Assembly (NCBI GenBank): GCA_041746105.1
Contig: JBGTHP010000017.1
Span: 62,001-126,000, forward strand
Length of the DNA stretch: 64,000 nt
Origin: JBFHRE01 sp041746105
GTDB taxonomy: Bacteria > Actinomycetota > Acidimicrobiia > Spongiisociales > ZC4RG35
Direction of reading: 5' to 3'
Position numbers and translations under genes: made by a program. Below are positions 24,878-33,702 of the stretch, piece after piece. Position 1 is the stretch's first letter. Every line of letters starts with the position of its first letter. The notes beneath the pieces were generated by a model that was given only the letters and a program-made list of their open reading frames with translations, was not told the origin of the DNA and did not search any database.

Positions 24878-26195
24878 TACGGGTTTGGTCGAAGTCGCTG
24901 GGTGGGGACGGACTCCGCGCTCGCTTGCCCAAGTTCGGGAAGTGGCCTCACCGGACGAGATTCGATTCGATGCGAGCCCACGTGGCCATCTGGTGAGAGG
25001 GTTGGGCCGTAGTTATGGCGATGCGGCGTTGAACGCCGGTGGTGTTCTGTGGCGATTACCGCAAGACCAACCCATCGAAATCACCGGGACCGAAGTGACC
25101 GTGCCGGCGGGAGTTGTGCTGGCGGATCTTCTCGATCAGATCCTGCCTCACGGGCTCTTTTTTCCGGTTACCCCAGGCACCAAGTTCGTCACGATCGGCG
25201 GCGCCGTCGCTGCCGACGTCCACGGCAAAAACCACCATCGTGAGGGGAGCCTCGGTCATCACATAACCCGGCTGCGACTCATGACCGCTTCCGGCGCGAT
25301 TGAGGAACTGGCTCCTGGCGAGCCTTTGTTCGAAGCAACGCTCGGCGGGATGGGCATGACCGGCGCCATCCTCGACGTCACTTTCCGAATGAAGCAGATA
25401 TCGGCCCCGGCGGTCGTTGTCGACACGACACGGACCGACAACCTCGAAGAGACTTTTTCCGATATGGAGGCCAACGACCACCGGTACTGCTATTCGGTGG
25501 CATGGATTGATCTGCTCGCAACCAAGGGGAGCCGGGGGCGGGCTGTGATAACCCGCGGTGATCATCCAGACCGAGGTATCGACAATGCGGACTGGAATGG
25601 CTCAGCCACCCTGGTGTCGGTTCCCGACCTCGTACCTGGGATCGCGCTCAATCCGCTCACCATGCGAGTGTTCAACGAGGCCTGGTTTCGAAAGGCCCCC
25701 CGCCACCGAACCGGCGAGCTCCAGTCGATCAACCGATTTTTTTACCCTCTCGACGCCATCGGCGATTGGAACCGCATGTACGGCAAGAGCGGGTTTCTCC
25801 AATATCAGATCGCGCTCCCGTCCGATTCGACGGGCGCGCTCAAAACCGTGATCGACAGATTGGGTGAGCGTGCAGCCGGATCGTTTCTGGTCGTCTTGAA
25901 ACGTTTTGGGCCTGGCCGATCGCTTCTCAGCTTCCCCATAGAGGGTTGGACACTGGCAGTGGACATCTCCGCCCGCCTTCCCGGGCTGGCGGAGCTGCTC
26001 GACGAGATGGACCGCATCGTGGTCGGCGCCGGTGGTCGTACCTACTTCGCCAAGGACGCCAGGACGAAAGCCGACCTCATCGGCGAGATGTACCCGGATT
26101 TGGACGAGTGGAGGGCGATAGCCAACAAGAACGATCCCGATTGGACTTTTCGCTCCGACCTCGAACGGAGATTGCGACTGCGGGGTCCCCGATGA
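24846..26195 (+). CDS. dprE1: Decaprenylphosphoryl-beta-D-ribose oxidase DprE1
   Basis: FAD enzyme that oxidises decaprenylphosphoryl-ribose to the 2-keto intermediate, acting with DprE2 as an epimerase. It has GWGRTP near the N-terminus, GLGRSYGDAALN, PVTPGTKFVTIGGAVAADVHGKNHH (FAD/PP-loop with the key His), a C-terminal substrate domain NRFFYPLDAIGDWNRMYG, and YFAKDARTKAD, which contains the catalytic Lys. The position of Mtb Cys387 is Ala here (GWTLAVD, codon 25956-25958). The start is uncertain: in-frame TTG/GTG codons lie at 24846, 24858, 24861 and 24870, all overlapping the ubiA end. A start at 24861 or 24870 gives the length nearest homologues. Confidence 0.93.
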   Translation: MSSALVLFLADTGLVEVAGWGRTPRSLAQVREVASPDEIRFDASPRGHLVRGLGRSYGDAALNAGGVLWRLPQDQPIEITGTEVTVPAGVVLADLLDQILPHGLFFPVTPGTKFVTIGGAVAADVHGKNHHREGSLGHHITRLRLMTASGAIEELAPGEPLFEATLGGMGMTGAILDVTFRMKQISAPAVVVDTTRTDNLEETFSDMEANDHRYCYSVAWIDLLATKGSRGRAVITRGDHPDRGIDNADWNGSATLVSVPDLVPGIALNPLTMRVFNEAWFRKAPRHRTGELQSINRFFYPLDAIGDWNRMYGKSGFLQYQIALPSDSTGALKTVIDRLGERAAGSFLVVLKRFGPGRSLLSFPIEGWTLAVDISARLPGLAELLDEMDRIVVGAGGRTYFAKDARTKADLIGEMYPDLDEWRAIANKNDPDWTFRSDLERRLRLRGPR

Positions 26196-26941
26196 GGGAT
26201 GCGTTGGGAAACGTTCAGACGGTGGCCGTCCTCGGCGGAGGTTCCGACATCGGTGCCGCCATCGCACGCAGGCTGGTTGGATACGCCGGCGCAACCCGCC
26301 TGGTCCTTGCCGGACGAAACGCCGGCCGCTTCGAAGCCGGATTCGCCGACCTCGCTGTGTCCATCAAGACGGTGGAGTTCGATGCGGTGGATGTCGGCGC
26401 ACACGAAGCGGCCCTCGATGAGGTCTTTACCGATGATGATGTGGACGTCGCGGTCCTCGCATTCGGCGTGTTGATACGCGAGACCGGTATAGCCACCGAC
26501 ATCACAGAGACGATTCGAATGCTCGAGACCAACTACCTCGGGTCGGTATCGGTGTTGATGCACACCGCACGACGTCTTGCTCGCCAGGGCCACGGCCACC
26601 TGGTGGTACTTTCGTCGATAGCCGGCCAGCGCAGCCGGCCAGACAACTATCTCTACGGATCCACCCGCGCCGGACTCGATTTTGTCGCCAGAGGAATGCA
26701 GACAGAGTTGGCAGAGGCGGGGATCGAACTCTCGATAGTCCGGCCGGGCTTTGTGCACTCGAAGATGACGGAAGGCTGGAAGCCGGCGCCGTTTTCTGTC
26801 ACTCCGACCGACATCGCCAAAGTGGTCGCCGCCAAGGTCATAAAACCTTCTGGGTCCATTGTCTGGGTCCCACCGATCATGCGTTTGATCGCCGCGGTTT
26901 TGAAGGTCCTCCCTGTCGGCATCCTCACCCGTCTGCGGTGA
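26192..26941 (+). CDS. dprE2: Decaprenylphosphoryl-2-keto-erythropentose reductase DprE2
   Basis: A 249-residue short-chain dehydrogenase. It reduces the DprE1 product with NAD(P)H to decaprenylphosphoryl-arabinose. The N-terminus MRDALGNVQTVAVLGGGSDIG closely follows that of mycobacterial DprE2. Further motifs are a VDVAVLAFGVL segment, the catalytic Ser in VVLSSIAGQRSR, YxxxK-like YLYGSTRAGLDF (Tyr with Arg at the usual Lys position of the segment; Lys in DprE2 is YGSTKAG) and RPGFVHSKMTEG. The ATG overlaps the dprE1 stop by 4 bp (ATGA), and its own stop overlaps the next gene's GTG. The Lys-to-Arg change is notable. Confidence 0.92.
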   Translation: MRDALGNVQTVAVLGGGSDIGAAIARRLVGYAGATRLVLAGRNAGRFEAGFADLAVSIKTVEFDAVDVGAHEAALDEVFTDDDVDVAVLAFGVLIRETGIATDITETIRMLETNYLGSVSVLMHTARRLARQGHGHLVVLSSIAGQRSRPDNYLYGSTRAGLDFVARGMQTELAEAGIELSIVRPGFVHSKMTEGWKPAPFSVTPTDIAKVVAAKVIKPSGSIVWVPPIMRLIAAVLKVLPVGILTRLR

Positions 26942-28173
26942 GCAGCACTCCCCCACACCCGCTGTCGACGGCTCCAACCGAAGGTGGTGAATCCAGGGTT
27001 CGGTTGCTGCTGACCGCGCTAATCGCAGCCGGCGCCGTATACGCCGCGACCCTCATTTTCATGACCACCACCAACGGCGACGTTCCGAATGATTTCGGAC
27101 AGTTTTTTGTGGCGGCCCAACTCGTCAAGGACGGCCAGGTGGAAGATCTCTACGAGATCACCGAATTCCGAGCAGCCATAGCGGACAGTGCGGCCTTTGC
27201 AGACGACGATCTCACGTCGATCGACACGCTGATCCGACCCTTCGGTTATCCACCGCTCCTTCCCCAGGCACTTCGGCCGCTGACGGTCCTCGAGCCCGCA
27301 ACGGCCCACCTGATCTACTTGGTGCTCGGCGCCGTTTTCTTCTGGTATGCCATATCTCGTATCGGAGCTCGGCCGTTGCCCACTGTCCTCATTGTCGTTG
27401 GGTTCCCTCTGGCGCTTGTCATAGACCTCGGCCAGAACACGCTGTGGTCGGCCGGGTTCCTGGCAATGGGAGTCTCGGCGTCACTGAAAGACAAAGAGCG
27501 GATCGCCGGAGCTTGGTGGGGACTACTCGTCTTCAAACCCCAGATCCTGCTCGCTTTGGTGGTGAGCCTGTGGGTTTCCGGAGGCCGACGACGATCTTCT
27601 GCCATTACCGCAGGAGTCGTAGGCTCCGGCCTGATCCTGCTCTCGATCGCCCTTGACCTCTCGGCGTGGGCGACATATCTCCCTCGGTCGCTGGCGCTGG
27701 CATCAACCCCGGACGCCGTCATCGATCTACTTCGAGTCGGTGCGTTCGATCTTGGATCCATCTTCACAACCAACCGCATCGTCGCTCTTGGGATCGGAAT
27801 GTTCATAGCCGGCGGGGCGCTTTACTGGCTGGCCCGGCGCACCGGATCGGATTCCGAGATTCTCGCGGCGTCGCTTGTGGTGATGGTCTGGATCACCCCA
27901 TGGTCGTTGCTCTATGACTGGTTGCTGGCGGTGGTCCCGGCGCTGATGATTGCCGGAATGGCCCGCTCCCAAAAGAAACCAATCGGGACAAAGCTGATTG
28001 GAGCCTGGGTGGTCTTCGTCTGGGTCACCGCTCTGTCGGCAGAGCTGTACCGCTTCCTCGGACAGGCTGGTCTTCAACGGCTGCGCTTGGTCTCAATCGT
28101 CGGCGGTGTGGTGATGTTGTGGGCCGCATCGAGTCTGACCGGACAGAAGGGTGAAACAACTGCGACCGGCTAG
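26938..28173 (+). CDS. GT87-type polyprenyl-phosphate-sugar glycosyltransferase candidate
   Basis: A 411-residue membrane protein with ~10 helices and GT87/DUF2029-like landmarks. These are a first extracytoplasmic loop NDFGQFFVAAQLVKDGQ (conserved Asp), FGYPPLLPQALRPL, LGQNTLWSAGFLAM, and WWGLLVFKPQILLALVV. It starts with GTG, overlapping the dprE2 stop by 4 bp, so it is translationally coupled to the arabinose-donor genes. From this coupling I infer that it may use decaprenylphosphoryl-arabinose, although characterised GT87 enzymes are mostly mannosyltransferases. It has a paralogue at 30201-31394. Its stop meets the convergent uvrB stop. Confidence 0.75.
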   Translation: MSSTPPHPLSTAPTEGGESRVRLLLTALIAAGAVYAATLIFMTTTNGDVPNDFGQFFVAAQLVKDGQVEDLYEITEFRAAIADSAAFADDDLTSIDTLIRPFGYPPLLPQALRPLTVLEPATAHLIYLVLGAVFFWYAISRIGARPLPTVLIVVGFPLALVIDLGQNTLWSAGFLAMGVSASLKDKERIAGAWWGLLVFKPQILLALVVSLWVSGGRRRSSAITAGVVGSGLILLSIALDLSAWATYLPRSLALASTPDAVIDLLRVGAFDLGSIFTTNRIVALGIGMFIAGGALYWLARRTGSDSEILAASLVVMVWITPWSLLYDWLLAVVPALMIAGMARSQKKPIGTKLIGAWVVFVWVTALSAELYRFLGQAGLQRLRLVSIVGGVVMLWAASSLTGQKGETTATG

Positions 28174-30173
28174 TCGGCTGCTCCCACTGCACGCCGCTCG
28201 CGTTTGAGTTCGTTGATCTCGTCGCGCAATCGTGCGGCGTACTCAAAACGTAGCTCGCGGGCGGCGTCGTTCATTTCCTCCTCCAGGGAGAGAATCAACC
28301 TTTCGAGGTCGTCGCCCGTCACATCTAGCGTCTTCTTGACCTCAACGTCTCGACGGCGTCGGGCGCCCGGTTCGGCCTGGGTCTGGATGAGTTCGAGGAT
28401 GTCAGACACCTGTTTTCGAATCGTTTGGGGATCGATTCCCATCTCCTGGTTGTAGATCGCCTGCAACTCGCGTCTGCGCCGGGTTTCAGAAAGCGCCACT
28501 TCCATCGAGGCGGTGACCTTGTCTGCGTACATGATCACCTGGCCGTCGACGTTGCGGGCGGCACGTCCGATGATCTGGATGAGCGATGTCTGCGAACGCA
28601 GAAATCCCTCCTTGTCGGCATCGAGGATCGCCACCAGTGAGACCTCCGGAAGGTCGAGACCCTCTCGCAGCAAGTTGATCCCGACCAACACGTCGAACTC
28701 ACCGAGCCGGAGGTCACGGAGAATCGAGACCCGTTCGAGCGTGTCGATCTCGGAGTGGAGATATCGAGCCCTTACCCCCATCTCCAACAGATAGTCGGTG
28801 AGATCTTCCGACATCTTCTTGGTCAAAGTGGTCACCAGTACCCGTTGGTCGGCTTCGGCCCGAGAGCGGATCTCGTCGAGAAGATCATCGATCTGTCCTT
28901 TGGTCGGCCTAACCACCACCTCTGGGTCCATCAACCCGGTGGGACGCACGATCTGTTCGACGACCTCTTTGGAGTGTTCTCGCTCGAACGGGCCCGGAGT
29001 GGCCGACATGAAGACGATCTGTGGAGACCGCTCCAGCCACTCGTCGAAACGCAGCGGGCGGTTGTCCATCGCCGATGGGAGGCGAAAACCGTGTTCCACC
29101 AGCATTGTTTTGCGTGAGAAGTCGCCCTCGAATTGCCCGCCGATCTGGGGGATCGTCACATGCGATTCATCGATCACGGTCAGGAAACCGTCAGGGAAAT
29201 AATCAAGGAGGGTGTAGGGCGCCTCTCCTGGGGCCCGCCCGTCGAGATGACGCGAGTAGTTCTCGATGCCAGAACAAAAACCAATCTCCCTCAGCATCTC
29301 CAGGTCATAAGCCGTACGCATTCTCAGCCGTTGGGCTTCGAGCAGCTTCCCCGCTTCCTCCAGTTGAGCCAGCCGTGCTTTGAGCTCCGCTTCGATCGAA
29401 ACGATGGCCACTCCCATTCGCTCCCGTTCCGTCACGTAGTGGCTGGCGGGGAAAACGAACAGTTCGTTGAGTTCCTCGATGACCTCCCCGGTGAGCGGGT
29501 CGAGTCTGAGCAAGCGATCAACCTGATCGCCGAAGTATTCGACCCTCACGATGGTTTCGTCGTAGGAGGGGAACACATCGAGGGTGTCACCGCGCACCCT
29601 GAACTTGCCCCGGACCAGGCTCACCTCGTTGCGCTCATATTGAATATCGACCAGCCGACGAATCGCCGCCTGCATCGGGTATTCGACGCCTCGAATCAGC
29701 CGTAACAACTGGCCCCGGTATTGCTCGGGTGATCCAAGCCCGTAGATACACGAGACCGACGCAACGATGATCACGTCATCGCGTACCAGCAGGCCAGAAG
29801 TTGCGGCGTGCCGCAGCCGGTCGATTTCGTCGTTGACCGTTGAGTCCTTTTCTATGTAGGTATCGGTCTGTGGCAGGTACGCCTCTGGCTGGTAGTAGTC
29901 GTAGTACGACACGAAGTATTCGACCCGATTATCGGGGAAAAACTGACGGAACTCGTTGGCAAGCTGGGCCGCCAACGCTTTGTTCGGAGCGATGACCAAT
30001 GTCGGCTTCTGGGTGCGCTCGATCGTCCAGGCAATTGTCGCCGACTTCCCTGACCCTGTGATTCCGAGAAGAGTCTGATAGCGATCGCCCCGCTCGATCC
30101 CTTCACTCAGTTTTGCTATCGCTTCTGGCTGATCACCGGCCGGCGCAAAATCGGAGTGGAGGACGAATGGCAC
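28170..30173 (-). CDS. uvrB: Excinuclease ABC subunit B
   Basis: The helicase-like damage-verification subunit of nucleotide excision repair, 667 residues. It has Walker A LLGITGSGKSATIAW, the beta-hairpin FVSYYDYYQPEAYLPQTDTYIEKD that inserts into DNA, helicase motifs including VIDESHVTIPQ and LLREGLDLPEVSLVAILDADKEGFLR, QIIGRAARNVDGQVIMYAD, and a C-terminal UVR motif (about 625-660) for UvrC binding. Standard length. No LexA box was found in the short region upstream (30174-30200); the upstream GT87-like gene ends 27 bp away and may be co-transcribed. Confidence 0.98.
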   Translation of the reverse strand: MPFVLHSDFAPAGDQPEAIAKLSEGIERGDRYQTLLGITGSGKSATIAWTIERTQKPTLVIAPNKALAAQLANEFRQFFPDNRVEYFVSYYDYYQPEAYLPQTDTYIEKDSTVNDEIDRLRHAATSGLLVRDDVIIVASVSCIYGLGSPEQYRGQLLRLIRGVEYPMQAAIRRLVDIQYERNEVSLVRGKFRVRGDTLDVFPSYDETIVRVEYFGDQVDRLLRLDPLTGEVIEELNELFVFPASHYVTERERMGVAIVSIEAELKARLAQLEEAGKLLEAQRLRMRTAYDLEMLREIGFCSGIENYSRHLDGRAPGEAPYTLLDYFPDGFLTVIDESHVTIPQIGGQFEGDFSRKTMLVEHGFRLPSAMDNRPLRFDEWLERSPQIVFMSATPGPFEREHSKEVVEQIVRPTGLMDPEVVVRPTKGQIDDLLDEIRSRAEADQRVLVTTLTKKMSEDLTDYLLEMGVRARYLHSEIDTLERVSILRDLRLGEFDVLVGINLLREGLDLPEVSLVAILDADKEGFLRSQTSLIQIIGRAARNVDGQVIMYADKVTASMEVALSETRRRRELQAIYNQEMGIDPQTIRKQVSDILELIQTQAEPGARRRRDVEVKKTLDVTGDDLERLILSLEEEMNDAARELRFEYAARLRDEINELKRERRAVGAAD

Positions 30174-30200
30174 GGCCGCATTCTACGGAGGGGAAATCAG

Positions 30201-31394
30201 CTACGTCGCCGGTTCGGCCGCGGCACGGAACGCCGGAATCAGCGCCAATACAACCACGATGACAAACACAGGCACCGCCAACTGGAACGCCGTCCCGTCG
30301 GCTCTGACCTGCTCGGATGAGAAGTATCCGGTCAGGGCGGCCGAAATACCGAGCGCAAAAAAGAGGATGGAACCTCGCAAACCCGCCAACCAACCACGTT
30401 TGAAGAAGATCACGGCCGGGATCACCAGAATCACCCATTCGTAGACGAACATCCACGGATTGACCCAGCACGCCAGGAGGAGTCCGAGCGCCAGCTCCAT
30501 TTCGGGCTCGCCACCGATCAGCCGCCTCGCCGCGATGAATGCCCACACCCCGGCCGCCGCAAGGCCAAGGGCCAGTGCCAATGCCCCTCTGCTGTCATCG
30601 CCCATTATCAAGAAGGAAAAGTCGATCGCAGAAACTCTCGAGATCCTGAACCCATTGCCAGACGCCTCGACCAGCTGGCGAAGACCGCCCGGAAATCGTG
30701 TCCATGCTTCCAGGGACACGGCGACGCTGGCAAGTACAGCCGCGACGCCGGAAGCCACGGCACCCAAGATGACTCTCATGTGACGGCGCGGAGCGAGGAC
30801 GAACATCAACCCGACCGCGGCCAACATCTGGGGCTTGAAGACCAGCAGACCCAACACCAGTCCAGCGCCCAGCTTGCGCCCGTCGATGAACAGCAGCGCC
30901 GTACCAACCAGGATGACCAGACTCAAGAAGGAGTTCTGGCCGAGCCAGGTGACGAGCATCGCCGGGTAGGAAAAGACCAGCAGAACCGCCCCCCGCCAGC
31001 TCAGTCCCAACCGCCCCAGCGCCCAAAGTGAGCCACCCAATGTCGTGGCCAGAAAGACCAGGGCCCCGATGCCGATCGAGAACCACGCTGCCAGTGGCTG
31101 TAGGAGCTGAGCGAGAAGCGGCGGGTAACCGTAGGTTGGCCCGCCCACGTCGGCCGTTGTTCCGGTGGCAGCCTCGTAGGCATCCCGGAAAGCCACCAGG
31201 TCGTATACCTCGTCCCACCGACCGTCGTTCGCCAGAGAGGCGGCCGTGTGGAACATTGCGAAGTCTGGAGCGAGCAAGCGGGAGTCTCGGACCACGTCAA
31301 CCAGCACCGAGCCGAACATCATGATCGGCAACACGAGGGTCGTGACGATGAGCGTGAACGACAGCAGCTCGGAACGTCGCTTGTCGAGGGTCAT
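30201..31394 (-). CDS. GT87-type membrane glycosyltransferase candidate, second copy
   Basis: A 397-residue polytopic membrane protein sharing the layout of the protein at 26938-28173. Shared landmarks are APDFAMFHTAASLANDGRWDEVYDL, then TYGYPPLLAQLLQPL, then WLGQNSFLSLVILVG, and GLLVFKPQMLAAVGL. The conserved loop Asp and the GQN and KPQ motifs suggest a GT-C enzyme using polyprenyl-phosphate sugars. The ATG at 31394 begins MTLDKRRSELL; earlier ATG codons at 31427 and 31481 are possible. It sits 27 bp ahead of uvrB. Substrate and acceptor unknown; an envelope arabinan or mannan is the best guess from context. Confidence 0.68.
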   Translation of the reverse strand: MTLDKRRSELLSFTLIVTTLVLPIMMFGSVLVDVVRDSRLLAPDFAMFHTAASLANDGRWDEVYDLVAFRDAYEAATGTTADVGGPTYGYPPLLAQLLQPLAAWFSIGIGALVFLATTLGGSLWALGRLGLSWRGAVLLVFSYPAMLVTWLGQNSFLSLVILVGTALLFIDGRKLGAGLVLGLLVFKPQMLAAVGLMFVLAPRRHMRVILGAVASGVAAVLASVAVSLEAWTRFPGGLRQLVEASGNGFRISRVSAIDFSFLIMGDDSRGALALALGLAAAGVWAFIAARRLIGGEPEMELALGLLLACWVNPWMFVYEWVILVIPAVIFFKRGWLAGLRGSILFFALGISAALTGYFSSEQVRADGTAFQLAVPVFVIVVVLALIPAFRAAAEPAT

Positions 31395-31502
31395 TCCGGA
31401 CAAACTAGCCTCGGCTACTCGGAGCATCCCGCCTTGTCGCCAGCTCGACGCTCTCCCTCCATCCCACGGAATCGGTCGCATCAGCGAATAGGCTGCTGGG
31501 CA

Positions 31503-32996
31503 ATGGATTCCATCAACGCCAGGGCCGACTCCCGCATCTGGAGACTTCTCGTCGGACTCAGTTGGGTGGCGCTCGTAATCGGCATCACTACCGCCATCAT
31601 CACCGAGCGGGGGTCGCTGTTGGCGTTGTCGGCGGCAGTCGTCGCCGGCATCTGGGTGTTGTTGATCTCGGCGGTCCCGGAGTCGGTCAGCAAGAAGGCC
31701 TTTGTACTCGATGCGATGGCTCTCGGCGGGGCGATTCTGACCGTCACCGCGATGGCATTGACCGGTGCCGCCACCAGCCCCTATGTGATCTTGAGTTTTA
31801 TGCCGACGATGGTGGCCGGGTCGATGTCGGGGCTGCGCCTTGGAATCGGCACGGCCGGCCTCACCGCCGGCCTGCTGATTGCGGTGAGCCTGTCCCAGGA
31901 ATCGGAGGTACCGCCCTTGGGCATCGGGGTTCTCTATGTGATGGTGGGTTTTGCGGTCGCCCAGATTCGCAAACTGCTTCGAGATGCCGAAGCAAGGGCT
32001 TCATCGTTGGAGGAAAGTTCGGCAACCAACATCCGGCGTCTTGATGCGCTCGAGGATGCCAACCGGCTGCTCGCCCAACTCACAGAACTAACCGCCTCGG
32101 CCGAAACCAGTCCGATAGAAATGGGTCGGGCGGCCCTCGACTCGCTCCACTCCCGCTACCCGCAGGCCCAATTGACTGCGGCGATCAATGGAGAAAACGG
32201 CCCGATCGTGGTTGCCAGAGTTGGTACGAGGAATTCCGAATACCACGAGGCGCGCATCGATCTGAGGATCGGCCATCAGACTGTCGGTTATGTCAGGATC
32301 GCCACCGAGGACCCACTTTCTGAAGAGGTGATAGCGGATGCCTCGATCGGACTCGAACCGCTCGCCCTGGCGTTTTCCAACGTCCTATTGCTCCAGGAAC
32401 TCACTGTGAGCGCCGTTCGCGCCGAGCGGACACGCCTGGCGCGGGAACTCCACGATGAGATTGGCCCAGATCTTGCATCTCTCGGGCTGGCATTGGATGT
32501 AGCGCTTTTTCAGGGCGCCGAGCGCCGGGAACTCACCGACCATCTTCAGGAATTGCGTCTCCAGGTGGGCTCGATCGTCGAGGAGGTGAGAACAACAGTC
32601 AGCGATCTGCGTAGTTCCCGGCTCAGTTCGCTTCGTTCTCACATCACGTCGATCGGCACACAGAACGACACCGAAATCGATGTCGAGATGCTCGATGAGC
32701 GCAGGCCGGTCCGCCCATCCCTGGCGGAGGCCGTGCATGCCATATGCGCAGAAGCCGTCCGCAACTCAATCAACCACGCCAGAGGAAAGGGCCCACAAAT
32801 CCGCGGGTGGGTCGATTTCGATCGCGGTCGGATTGTCATCGCCGACGAAGGACCAGGCTTCGATGTTGAGGCCGATTACGCAGGGCACTACGGTCTTGTC
32901 GGAATGAGGGAACGAGCTGAGGCTGCCGGCCTACATTTGGATATCGTGTCCTCGGAGACGGGTACTCAAATCGTCCTCGAGTGGGGAGCACAATGA
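31503..32996 (+). CDS. Sensor histidine kinase, NarL/DesK (HisKA_3) type
   Basis: A 497-residue membrane kinase. About six N-terminal helices span residues 15-160, then a short coiled coil (about 165-205), a GAF-like region, the dimerisation/phosphoacceptor motif ERTRLARELHDEIGPDLASL (His317) and an HATPase domain with AICAEAVRNSINHA (N box) and VIADEGPGFD (G1 box) near the C-terminus. The RR gene overlaps its stop by 4 bp (ATGA). Genes for two Flp pilins follow, so it probably senses a surface or envelope cue and governs pilus expression (inference). Confidence 0.9.
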   Translation: MDSINARADSRIWRLLVGLSWVALVIGITTAIITERGSLLALSAAVVAGIWVLLISAVPESVSKKAFVLDAMALGGAILTVTAMALTGAATSPYVILSFMPTMVAGSMSGLRLGIGTAGLTAGLLIAVSLSQESEVPPLGIGVLYVMVGFAVAQIRKLLRDAEARASSLEESSATNIRRLDALEDANRLLAQLTELTASAETSPIEMGRAALDSLHSRYPQAQLTAAINGENGPIVVARVGTRNSEYHEARIDLRIGHQTVGYVRIATEDPLSEEVIADASIGLEPLALAFSNVLLLQELTVSAVRAERTRLARELHDEIGPDLASLGLALDVALFQGAERRELTDHLQELRLQVGSIVEEVRTTVSDLRSSRLSSLRSHITSIGTQNDTEIDVEMLDERRPVRPSLAEAVHAICAEAVRNSINHARGKGPQIRGWVDFDRGRIVIADEGPGFDVEADYAGHYGLVGMRERAEAAGLHLDIVSSETGTQIVLEWGAQ

Positions 32997-33616
32997 TCTC
33001 GATAGCAATCGCCGACGACCACGAACTCTTCGCAGAAGGGCTCCGCAACGCACTTCAGACCCAACCCGACTTCTCGGTGAGCATCATGGTGGCTTCCGGA
33101 CACGACCTCCTTTCCGCGCTCGCAGATTCATCCGTCGACGTCGCCCTGATCGACTACGAAATGCCAGGTGGAGGCGTCGAGCTGGTCAAGGCGTTGCCGG
33201 TCTCGGTCAAAAAGATTGTTGTGACGATGCACGCCGACTCGGCTCCAGAGATGAAAGAAGCAGGAGCCTCTCAGGTGATGTCAAAATCGACGCCACTGGC
33301 CCTTCTGGGCGCCGTGATCAGAGCGGTTCACGCCAGTCAGCCGATACCGGATGGCCCGGAGCGAGAGGCCGTCCTGGCACCGTACATGGCCCCGGATCTC
33401 GATCCTGGCGCCCGGTCACTCACCGATCGGGAAACAGAACTCTTGCAGGTACTGGCGAGTGGCGTCTCTTCGACAGAGGAACTGGCGGAGGCGCTGTTCA
33501 TCTCCCAAAAGACGGTCAAAAATCACTTGGCGTCGATTTTTTCGAAGTTGGCCGTCAGCGACCGCACCCAGGCGGCCCTGGAGGCAATCAGGCTGGGAAT
33601 AGCCAAGCCACACTGA
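32993..33616 (+). CDS. NarL/FixJ-family response regulator
   Basis: A 207-residue partner of the preceding kinase. The receiver domain has the acidic pair ADDHELF, the phosphoacceptor Asp54 in ALIDYEMPG, Thr in VVTMHAD and Lys98 in VMSKSTP. The C-terminal LuxR-type helix-turn-helix reads SLTDRETELLQVLASG and, further on, LFISQKTVKNHLASIFSKL. The ATG at 32993 overlaps the kinase stop. The first Flp pilin begins 86 bp downstream. Confidence 0.94.
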   Translation: MISIAIADDHELFAEGLRNALQTQPDFSVSIMVASGHDLLSALADSSVDVALIDYEMPGGGVELVKALPVSVKKIVVTMHADSAPEMKEAGASQVMSKSTPLALLGAVIRAVHASQPIPDGPEREAVLAPYMAPDLDPGARSLTDRETELLQVLASGVSSTEELAEALFISQKTVKNHLASIFSKLAVSDRTQAALEAIRLGIAKPH

Positions 33617-33702
33617 TCCTGGGAATGAGTCAACGGGCCTATATCGACCATCGGCACGGCTAGGTAGCTTGATTGGCAAGTCGGTAGAGGAGTTCTTCCC
33701 AA

